Shown: positions 37,331 to 47,700 of the stretch, in pieces
How positions within the stretch are numbered: the first letter of the stretch is position 1
How the letters are laid out: every line of letters begins with the position of its first letter
Source: Bugulina stolonifera
Taxonomy: Eukaryota > Bryozoa > Gymnolaemata > Cheilostomatida > Bugulidae
Assembly: GCA_935421135.1 (NCBI GenBank)
Contig: OW285189.1
Coordinates: 4,299,072 to 4,363,071, forward strand
Reading direction: 5' to 3'
DNA length: 64,000 nucleotides
Notes under the pieces: model-generated
What the model saw: only the letters and a program-made list of their open reading frames with translations
The model's database searches: none
Told to the model about the DNA's origin: nothing
Position numbers and translations under genes: made by a program

Positions 37331-37876
37331 CATTGTTCTGTCATCACCTCACCCACTTATTATTGGCTGATTGATACTAGGCAAAAATATCTTTTTACTT
37401 TAGAAAGCATACCAACATAGAATGATATGATGGCTTCATTTTTAAAGCACTGTGTAAATATTTAAGATTTTTAGCAGTCGTATTTCATTGAACTAGTACA
37501 AAAGGAGCTCTTACTAACATAATTAATAATAATATATTTCTACTCAGCCAAAATTATACACCAAACTTATTTTAACACTCAGCTTGGAAGTAACAATAGA
37601 GTTGTCTTCTCACTATGGTTGAAGAATAAGAGAAAGCTGTTTTGCAGATCTATGTTCTTTACATATGGGGAAATATAGCAAAATATTATATGGCAAATAT
37701 TAGTGCTATTGTGAAATTAGTTTGAGTTGTTCTCTCAATGAATTATTGAATTTTATGAATCAGAAGGAAAAACTCCGGAATGGAAGATTTTTGAGATACA
37801 AACTAGTAAGGGAAGGTTAAAACTTTGAAAGTTTCAACTCTCAAACAGTTTTTGAGTTCTGAGATGTAACATATAT

Positions 37877-38683
37877 TGTGATGGTACAGGACATTTGTAT
37901 ACGATCCCAACTCCCGGACGAAGCTCCACCGCACCCTAAGTGCCTAGTAGTTGTTACAGCGCTACTCATCTGACACTAACATTCTCATAATTAGTGTTCG
38001 TATACTTACCTTTAACTGCATTGCATGTTCAAACCACTTAATTACCGTCTATATACATGTCTCCATGTGTTTATGCTCATTTCTTATTCATGTATTTTAC
38101 TATATGTTATTGTACATAGTTACATGAATGTTACTAAGTCCTTTTTATGCCTTTTATACCCATGTACAGAGGCCCGACCTCTCAGAATCCATTGATATTC
38201 ATTTTGTACATGAATTGGACCATTTCAAGCAACTTTTGTAGAACCCGACCTATTTTGGGTCGGCCGTCGGGCTTCCGGCGGCCATCTTGTTGCACAACTT
38301 CCGGACGACCACACATCGTCTTTTCCCGACGTCACGTCGGCCGGAAGTCCTTATACTATATAAAGGGCATTGTTTTACTGTTCATTGTCTCAGTCTTCAC
38401 TTGGCTTTCAATAAAGACACATCTATACTTGATACAGAGATCTTCACTTCCTTTTGCCAGGTCATTCGCTTAGCGAACTGCCTACTAGGTCGGATCTTTC
38501 TCTTTCATTGTATAGTCTGAAGGTCGGACTTGAGATCAGATGGGTCGTCTTTGGTAGTATTTGGGCTACTGAGACCGCTCGATCTTTCATGTAATGCGAA
38601 GTCCTATTACCACTCATAGGCACTTCATTTCTGGGTCGATCGTCGTCCAAGGACGACCGCACCAAAACACAGAAACCATTACA
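37877..38683 (+). mobile_element. Solo LTR, plus orientation (807 bp)
   Basis: Starts TGTGATGGTAC and ends ACCATTACA (TG...CA with inverted ends), flanked by ATAT at 37873-37876 and 38684-38687, a 4-bp target duplication. It has promoter-like TATATAAAG at 38357-38365 and AATAAA at 38410-38415, the U3-R-U5 order of a retrotransposon LTR. No internal retroelement genes lie beside it, so it is a solo LTR. The R-U5 part closely matches the LTR at 54501-55164; the first ~250 bp differ. Confidence 0.8.
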
Positions 38684-39061
38684 ATATGACGTTAAATAAG
38701 ATTAACGCGCCCCCTTTAAGCATATAGTGATTTTATTCAATACGTTAGCAAAAGTGATGATACAAAAACTAGTAGTAGGCTTTGAAAAAGTAGATGGCAT
38801 AAAAAGTCATACGGAAGGAAGTCTCTTATTATGAAAAGTCATGGACAAGTTCAAAAAAGCTATTTGTGAGTATTTTGTTTGGTCGAAAGCATTTTTTGGC
38901 TCGAGAGGCGATTCAATGTCTGCTAAGAATCAAATAACTAAAAAGTGGATGTGATTCATTGTGCACACATGAAACTGGCTACATATATCTACAAAACCTA
39001 TACAAAGCCAAATACAGTATACAGATGTAGATAATAGTATAAACTTCGTTTACATTTCTAG

Positions 39062-39196
39062 ACTTATCTACTGGAGAGGTCGAGGCTAGTGAGTGTGTCG
39101 AAGGAGGAATCCCCATTCAACATATTCCGCTACATGATTCATGGGGCAGATAACTCCACCAAACAGGAACTGCAAATACAATCCACTAAAAACTCT
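39062..39196 (+). pseudogene. Orphan copy of myosin XVIII exon 6
   Basis: Almost identical to 55570-55704, including the AG acceptor and GTTAGT donor, and still open: [20 protein letters not shown] and [14 protein letters not shown]. Only a few base changes, for example Ala to Thr at the first codon and Ile to Thr near the end. No other myosin exon accompanies it, and a palindrome disrupts its downstream flank. It is a passenger of the duplicated block. Confidence 0.85.
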
Positions 39197-39198
39197 GT

Positions 39199-39326
39199 TA
39201 GTAGCGTACACTATCGTATATAGGCCTATAATACATCTGTATGAATGATTTGAGGAGCTCCTCAAATCATTCATACAGATGTATTATAGGCCTATATACA
39301 CATGTATACGATAGTGTACGCTACTA
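39199..39326. repeat. Near-perfect palindrome (inverted insertion)
   Basis: The sequence around GTAGCGTACACTATCG ... GATTTGAGGAG is followed directly by its reverse complement. The centre is at 39257/39258 and there is one 8-bp indel. The block 2 copy at 55707-55790 has only one arm, so an inverted copy of about 68 bp was added here. The pattern fits a template-switch event. Confidence 0.85.
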
Positions 39327-39593
39327 GACTGATAGATGAACTATATTGACTGTGGTAGACATATATTAATATGGATGGCCAATATACTGGTACGGTTGTG
39401 GACGTGTCCAGGTGAATATTGGAGTATTGGCCTGCTTAGTGTTATGCAGTAAGTAAAGTATCTATGCCTTATTTAGAATTTTACCACACAGTGAGATAAA
39501 CTGTAATATATACATTATACAGTACATTCGTCTAGCTTGGTTGACAGGGAATTTATGCATGTAATATTCATGAATTTATGAATGTATTTGTAG

Positions 39594-40929
39594 AGGGTTC
39601 TACCCCAAAGGCGGTGGACAGGTGAAGGTGGTCATAGAACCCCTACAGTATCTTAAACCAATCACATTACTGGAGAGAGGAGATAACTAGAATCCAAGGA
39701 GTGTCATATTCAGCTGGGCAGGTGCCCCTCAAGCGTAAGCTGTCAATCCCAAACAGGTGTGTTGTTATAATATGTAATAATATACACAATCACATTATAT
39801 TGTACTGATTGTGTATTGTAGAGATCAGGTTGCACAAAGATTGGCTCAACATGCTGAGAGAACCCCAAACCCCAAACCCCGACCGATATTGTTGATAGTA
39901 TATGGTCAGTAGTTGTTGATAGTATATGGTCAGCTATATTGACAGTATATAGTCAGCTATTGATAGTATACAGTCAGCTATTGGTAGTATATACATGTAG
40001 TCAGCTATATTGACAGTATATAGTCAGCTATTGATAGTATACAGTTAGCTATTGATAGTATACAGTATACAGTCAGCTATTAATAGTATATAGTCGGTTA
40101 TTGATAGTTTGGTCAATTGATGGCACACTTTTATTCCCTAATGCTGTGGACAGACAGCTAGCCTTGCTCTGTTATATGGCTAGTATATGTCATATTGATG
40201 AGCTCTCCTGTTCAACATGAGAAATACCTTTACGACTGCAGTCGGTGATCGCTACCGTTTATGTAATAGTCTGTCCGCGGCATTAGTCTGGTGATGTCTG
40301 AATTCCCAGTCACACAGTCAGCATGGGGTATGGTATGACTCCATCACAATCTATTAAATTAAGTGGTTCAAAACATTTACATGTAGTCAAAGAAAACTTT
40401 TCTGGCCACCAACTAACCACTGTACATTGTATATATAGAAAGTTGTTAGTCACTTAGTATAGAACATAATTTAGATGACATATTTTACTCTCCTCTGTTT
40501 CAGCTTATTCTATTCATGGCACTAGCTAAGGGAAAGTCAACAGTAAGATGTGGTCCATTGACACTACACACAGAGACTGCTATTGATATATCACAGAAAC
40601 TCACAGGGGTAGGTAATGACATGTTATGTGATACCCATGTACATAATAATAATATTAATATTGTATCTATTTGGGAGTTGTCCTTTCTTTCATAAACAAG
40701 TTACAAGAGAGGATAAGTCATAAATTAAATACTACATATTTCAATGTTTGTCTTGTTACTCCTATTCACTACCTTGTATTATTTATATAGGTACATATAT
40801 GTATATTACTGTATGTAAATGTATCCACTCTATTTAAAGGTAAAGTTCGCTACAGATCTACAGGAAGATGGAACAGTATTAGTGTCATGTGATGGTATTG
40901 GTTGGCAGAATGCCAATCTGTCAGGTTGA
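39594..40929 (+). pseudogene. RTCA-like pseudogene, copy B (5' truncated)
   Basis: Four exon fragments of an RNA 3'-terminal phosphate cyclase. 39594-39756 gives GFYPKGGGQVKVVIEP and LKPITLLERGD, then a two-base loss shifts to TRIQGVSYSAGQVPLK. 39822 onward reads DQVAQRLAQHAERT and runs into a tandem repeat. 40504-40608 gives LILFMALAKGKSTVRCGPLT then LHTETAID, whose His aligns with the family's catalytic His. 40840-40929 is the terminal exon ending VSCDGIGWQNANLSG and TGA. The N-terminal half and roughly 80-100 residues before the DQL segment are missing, and the upstream side is the myosin-derived block. The frameshift plus losses indicate a pseudogene. The two 3' exons remain perfectly joinable. 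Confidence 0.8.
39889..40111 (+). repeat. Tandem repeat GATAGTATATGGTCAGCTATT
   Basis: About nine irregular units of 22-35 bp built from TTGATAGTATA and GTCAGCTA. It sits where the middle RTCA exons should be. Confidence 0.8.
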
Positions 40930-41470
40930 TAGCAGGTCAACAGAAAACAAAATAATAATTTTACAATGTCATAGCACATTTTTTGTTTTTCACCTCTATA
41001 TTGAATGATATAATATCCCTTTTAGCTTTGTTTTATATTGTACACCAGCATAGCTGGCTGTAAAATATTGTTTATATTCAGTCCTACATGTACATATCTC
41101 TAATTTCTTGTGAGCTATTAGATTGTATGGACTATTGGGACAATCAGACACTGTTATGTAGACCCTAACAGACCCTAAGCTTAATAGCTCGGTTTAGGAT
41201 GAGGGTGTCATTGTTATTTCAAATTCTAAATTGTTAAATTCAAGCTGAGTCATGCTGGTGTTTCCAAAACTGTGAGCAACTTTTTAATTTTGTTAAATAA
41301 TGTATGTTGTTATATGAATGAAATATATTGTACAGCACATGTATCTCCACCATGCTGGTATTTCATTTTATATTCTGTGTTACTAATGGGCATTATTGCA
41401 CCTATTATTATGAAGAAGGAATCCTTCTTTAATGAAGAATAGGAAAAATATTGTTTTGAATTCCAAGGTT
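40667..41470 (+). repeat. Segmental duplication, copy B (RTCA 3' end)
   Basis: Matches 1-1337 but without the foldback element. The right boundary, CCAAGGTTG at about 41470, coincides exactly with the start of a second duplicated segment. Confidence 0.85.
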
Positions 41471-42950
41471 GAAACTGCACTTTTGTTAATGTTACAAAAC
41501 CATGTACACATACATGCATGTTTGTGAGATGAACTTGCTTGTGCATGTGTCTGGAATGATCAGTTGGACCCAAGTTATTCCTTCTTGGAGGAGACTAGCT
41601 AGAATAAAATAGTGTCAGACAACCTGACTAAAGTTGTTATGACCCTTTGTGTCAATTCCCACAAGCTAGAGCAGCTAACATGATATAATAGGGACACCAT
41701 AGTACATACTCCAAGGTATGATTGTATCAACTACCCCCACTGTAGGGTATCACTTCTTTGTCCATGTTATTTTCCTGCTATCAATCTTCCAACAATATTA
41801 ACAATCATTATGAATGACAACATTGGATCTCTGGAATCTGCTTCCTCAGAAGTTCTCATGCAGCATACTGCCATGGAGCAAGAGGATCCTAAGAATCTGG
41901 ACTCTTCTGCTCAAAATCCCTGGACAAGTACCAGAATCCCTGGGCATAGTTGAGGTGTACATTGTTTGAATAAAGCTTATTTCTAAAACTTATCCTATTA
42001 TTCACTTTAGTGCTATTTAGTGGTTTTTGAAATATTTTCCTCTAGGTAAATAACTTATTTTAGGTTGCATCTAGTGTTTTATGAAGTTTGGCAACATTTT
42101 CACCATAGACAGAAAAAGTGGGATAGCTGGAAATTTAGTAGGTGTCCTGACAAAATCTGGACACTTGGCAAGTGTGCCATGCAGTCAATTAGGTGCAGTA
42201 GTAGAGAAATTTAGATAGCCTTAGTTCCTTGTTTGTGGTTGGGGTTTGGGGTAAGGGCAGTTAACCAGCAAAATATAGAGAAGACAACTTCTCCTGCTTC
42301 AGTTTTGGCGAAGAACAAAGGCTGTCTCAAATGATGCAGATGCAGAACATTACATACACATGTTGTCACTAAGAGTTGTCCTCCCTTGAGATTTTAAGAA
42401 GTGTTCTACTGCGTTAGCCTTAGGCTTAGCATTATCCTAACTATTCATACATTGACCACATATTAGTTTATAAAGTGGTTCGATGAATGTTCGAAGCTAA
42501 GGCTGATACAAATTCGCATGCAGCAACTCAACTCAAAATTGCACAAGAGATGAATAAAACATCAGTTCAAGTTGAAGTTTTAAATATTATTCCATTGCGG
42601 TTTGGGTAAAATACTTTTGTTTTCCATGCAAATTTGGTATGAACACAATATGCGTCTGGTTGAAATAGTGTAGTGATACTAGTAGATGAATTGTTGTAGT
42701 AATTTTTATTTTTATTTTACAATTACTTTAGTAATTCAATTAGTATTTAATTTTAATTCAAATTTTCTTTTATTACTAATCAATTTTATTTTTACTTGCG
42801 TTGTCAGTTCATTCACCAGCTGCTACCACTACTATCGCTATGACTATCACCATTGGCTGTAAAAGTGCACGAGACCGAGTATATGACTATCACTGACCAT
42901 GATGTTATGATTAATTATGGTTTATATTCGTAGTGAGTGATTATTCATCA
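41471..42950 (+). repeat. Old segmental duplication, copy 2
   Basis: Diverged copy of 27232-28139 plus 31559-31655; the ends match around CGAGACCGAGTATATGACTA. It represents the pre-insertion state without the nested transposons. Confidence 0.75.
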
Positions 42951-43883
42951 GATGAGATTCAGATTATGATAATCTAATAGTCATGGTATGATTGAACTGA
43001 TTCGGTACTAGCTGCTAGGTTTACTACTGACAAATATAAATAGTGTAAGTATAATAAAAAGTAATTATTTTTATAATAAATTAATGATCAGATTGTAGCC
43101 TTTATTTATTGGCTATAATTTATATTTTATTTATACTTACTATATTATTATAAGCCTATTATTTTATTAATTATAGAACTTCGTATTATTTGATGTTCAT
43201 AATATAATATTTATGAAATACAGAGGTTTGCATTTTCCAACAATAGTGAACAGTTCTAGCCAATTTTTTAATTTGCAAAGCTATGTATTGTATGTAGGCA
43301 GATGGGACAACCGATGTTAAGCTGTTAGATTGAGATTTATCAACCTCTCATTGAGTGATATTGTTTTCAGTTGTGGTAAGAGTAGCGCAGTCTAGATAGC
43401 TTCCCAGCTCCATTATCAGCAGACAGATCTATAATAACTGTCTATTGACTCTATCAAGGATCATAGAGATTGTTTTATAATATCAGATTGTCAACACTCC
43501 TAGCTATCAGTCGCATACAGGGCACATGCATTGTTGGCTATGTCAATACATGCCTACTTCACTAATCTGCGAAAATAGATCATTTTTGTCTACCCTATGT
43601 AAAACTGGGATTATGTAATTTTTGACTTTGCTATGTTTATTGCAAAACTCGATGGTTTGTGTCAGACCTAAATTACAAAATGCATTATTTGCCATCACAA
43701 ACATTCTAGCTTTATTATAGTGTCATGGTCCTCTGCATGCAAGTCCTTCATCTTATAGATTGAAAATGCCGTAGCATAGGCCTAGTAACCTTTCTGTTCT
43801 GACGTTTACCCACATCCCTCTCCTGTGTAGGCCGGAATACAATTGACCGTTTATCTGTTATATTGTAGTATTCTAGTATAGTC
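42951..43883. other. Upstream region of the myosin gene
   Basis: Very AT-rich at 43020-43220, then mixed. No TATA box is clear within 100 bp of the start codon. An in-frame TAG at 43866-43868 precedes the ATG, so translation is unlikely to begin further upstream in the same exon. Confidence 0.4.
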
Positions 43884-44765
43884 ATGTTCAAGTTTGGACG
43901 AAAAGATAAATCAAAGTCGGATGAGAAGAAAAAAGAGCGAAAGGACTCGAAAAAGGAAAAGAAACTACGAGAATCAATATCAACGCTTAATGATGAGGTT
44001 GATGATCCCAGATATAGCAGGATTCTACCTCAAGTTCCTCCGAAATCTTCCAAATCCTCCAATTCTGCACTAAGTCCAAGCTTAAAAAATGGAAGTAAAC
44101 CTTCAGCCGTAACTCGCGGCATTTTAAAAATCCGTGGTTCTTCTAAACCTAAATCTAGTCATAATCAGTCAGCAACTAACTTAGATGATGCCGAACTCTT
44201 AAGACACAATACGGAAAAGAATCGAGAGTTTACATGGCGGAATTCACCAGATACAAAAGCGTCTCACATGGTAGATAGAAAGAAGAGGGAGTCTATACAC
44301 AGTATAACCATGAACATAGCGCCCCCTAGTGGGCCACCTCCGGCATCAGCTACGGAGAAAGTGTACGATGTAAACCTTGAGCTTCCCTCAGTCACTCTCC
44401 CACCCGCTACACAGACACGCACCTTAGTCATACCTCGGCAGCCTAAAGGTGACTTTGGGTTCAACCTGAGATGGGCTCCATATAAGGATGCTGCTACTGG
44501 CCTCACGTTACACGCCGTACATGCTGAGCCTGGAAACTCGGGTGCCAAATCTGGTGTCAATGTCGGTGACCGTATTATAGAGGTCAATGGGAGGAATGTA
44601 GAGAGGTGCTCTAGAGAAGAGGTTATTATGTCTATACAACAGTCAGGTGACCCTCTTCAGCTTAAAGTGCAGCAGATAGCAGAGGTCAGTGAGCTGGGTC
44701 AAAGATCAGAAGCACTGGTCATCAATGGAGCACCAGATGTACCACCAGTTCAACATAATGAGGAC
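43884..44765 (+). CDS. MYO18: MYO18 exon 1 (basic N-terminus and PDZ)
   Basis: 294 codons, ends before GTAAGT, phase 0. Starts [20 protein letters not shown]; holds the whole PDZ domain including [14 protein letters not shown]. Confidence 0.93.
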
Positions 44766-47700
44766 GTAAGTTACATAAGTATAATCTGATTTATAGGCTA
44801 TAATGTATTCCATTGTGAGCCACTGTACATGTAATTAATAGGCCTACATGTATCTTGTTTAGGCTGCACGAAAATTTACTATTTTGTATTCATTATTATA
44901 TTCGGCTATGTAATTATTAGAAAACATGCATATGGTGTAGCCTACTCCCTACACCTGCATACCTATAACCTATGTAATTATCTACCTACATGTACTAGGC
45001 ATAGATAGCTGCTTTAATTCTTGGAAAATACATTTATATCAGCTCCATAATCTAGATACCAATATAAGATGTGCAGACGTCTGTGAACACTACATGTGTA
45101 TAAGACCAGTTCTACTGAATGATACTCTGTCTCTCCATACCGCTGTAAATTAGTTACATGGTGAGATACACCCTGTCCACTGCTGCACTCCTGTTGTGTA
45201 AAAATAGGTCATACGACACCAACATCCTGTAGCATATACATGTAGACTATGTCACTACTAGAGTATGTTTTAGCATACAGATCAGTGTTATACTAGATGT
45301 AGAGCTCATAAATATATACACAGTACATGTATAGCCTACTAGATACAGTAGATACACAGTACATGTATAGCCTACTAGATACAGTAGATACACAGTACAT
45401 GTATAGCCTACTAGATACAGTAGATACACAGTACATGTATAGCCTACTAGATACAGTAGATACACAGTACATGTATAGCCTACTAGATACAGTAGATACA
45501 CAGTACATGTATAGCCTACTAGATACAGTATATACACAGTATATGTATAGCCTACTAGATACAGTATATACACAGTACATGTATAGCCTACTAGATACAG
45601 TATATACACAGTATATGTATAGCCTACTAGATACAGTAGATACACAGTACATGTATAGCCTACTAGATACAGTAGACACACAGTACATGTATAGCCTACT
45701 AGATACAGTATATACACAGTACATGTATAGCCTACTAGATACAGTATATACACAGTACATGTATAGCCTACTAGATACAGTATATACACAGTACATGTAT
45801 AGCCTACTAGATACAGTATATACACAGTACATGTATAGCCTACTAGATACAGTATACACACAGTATATGTATAGCCTACTAGATACAGTATATACACAGT
45901 ACATGTATAGCCTACTAGATACAGTATATACACAGTACATGTATAGCCTACTAGATACAGTATATACACAGTACATGTATAGCCTACTAGATACAGTATA
46001 CACACAGTACATGTATAGCCTACTAGATACAGTATATACACAGTACATGTATAGCCTACTAGATACAGTATATACACAGTACATGTATAGCCTACTAGAT
46101 ACAGTATACACACAGTACATGTATAGCCTACTAGATACAGTATACACACAGTACATGTATAGCCTACTAGATACAGTATATACACAGTACATGTATAGCC
46201 TACTAGATACAGTATACACACAGTACATGTATAGCCTACTAGATACAGTGTATACACAGTATATGTATAGCCTACTAGATACAGTAGATACACAGTACAT
46301 GTATAGCCTACTAGATACAGTATATACACAGTACATGTATAGCCTACTAGATACAGTAGATACACAGTACATGTATAGCCTACTAGATACAGTATATACA
46401 CAGTACATGTATAGCCTACTAGATACAGTATATACACAGTACATGTATAGCCTACTAGATACAGTATACACACAGTATATGTATAGCCTACTAGATACAG
46501 TATATACACAGTACATGTATAGCCTACTAGATACAGTATATACACAGTACATGTATAGCCTACTAGATACAGTATATACACAGTACATGTATAGCCTACT
46601 AGATACAGTATATACACAGTACATGTATAGCCTACTAGATACAGTATACACACAGTACATGTATAGCCTACTAGATACAGTATATACACAGTACATGTAT
46701 AGCCTACTAGATACAGTATATACACAGTACATGTATAGCCTACTAGATACAGTATACACACAGTACATGTATAGCCTACTAGATACAGTATATACACAGT
46801 ACATGTATAGCCTACTAGATACAGTATATACACAGTATATGTATAGCCTACTAGATACAGTAGATACACAGTACATGTATAGCCTACTAGATACAGTATA
46901 TACACAGTACATGTATAGCCTACTAGATACAGTATACACACAGTATATGTATAGCCTACTAGATACAGTAACACCAATTCCAAGTAATGATTGTAAAGGA
47001 GCGGGTGTTGACTGTAACATTTCAACTGGAGTATTTTCATTCTCAGCCTGAGTTCTCCACTCAATAGTCAGTGTTCCTAAACGCTATGTTAAAGGGTGGG
47101 ATAGTCAGTGTCCCTAAACATTATAGTAAAGGGTCAGGATCCCAAAGTACTAATAGGCCTATTAAGACAGCACCAATGTCACCTGTGACTAAACCAGCCA
47201 TAGCTTTACAACTCCAGTAGTCTACATACCTCCTAGTGTATGGGCTGTGCTAAACAGTTTTCATGTTTGTTGTGGGAGTAACACAGAATAGCAAATGGTG
47301 ATGTTGATACAAATGGAATTAATTTACTGTAGGCTACAGGTGGTTTATACATGCACAGTGATAAATGCATTCATTTTATAGCATGGGCTACCTACAATGT
47401 ATACACAGTGAGCTAGGTTAAACACATATTCATGGTCAATGCATCTACTGCTATTGTATGGCGGTGGAACCAACGTTGGCATACATATGTTATTGTAGTA
47501 TTTATTTCAAATTAAATACCTCATTTTATAATTAAATACAAAAGCATTGAAATGTATTTATAATGTTTTGATATATATAGATTGAGCATCACTTGGATGG
47601 ATGCCAATATATGACTTGACCATGACTTCTCAGCAAATCGGTTAGAATTTGATATTTATAGAATATTTATATATTTTCATATAATTCTATTGTCTCACAA

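Larger units (their letters stand above)
35400..39385 (+). repeat. Segmental duplication of myosin intron 5/exon 6, copy 1
   Basis: Co-linear with 52185-55840 in the same orientation: shared TTTATCGTCATTTGTACTTC at the left, an array of 103-nt cores, a CCAAT-containing region, a conserved 600-bp spacer, an LTR at the equivalent site, TGACGTTAAATAAG, the myosin exon 6 and a shared right end near ATATTAATATGG. Left boundary approximate. It lies about 4.5 kb upstream of the myosin start, so it is not part of that reading frame. Confidence 0.9.

Noticed and set aside
38147..38520. 108- and 77-codon frames in the LTR at 37877, and their counterparts at 54664-55037
   Set aside because: They lie across the U3-R boundary of an LTR, over the TATA box; no gag, protease, polymerase or integrase motif is present.
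39062..39196. Orphan exon 6 as an alternative exon of the myosin gene
   Set aside because: It lies upstream of the start codon exon and out of order in the motor, so it cannot contribute to a normal product.
45247..47064. Open frames of 574-605 codons on both strands with 12-residue repeats
   Set aside because: They arise because a 36-bp tandem repeat lacks stops in several frames; three overlapping frames on two strands cannot all be genes, and they lie inside a myosin intron.
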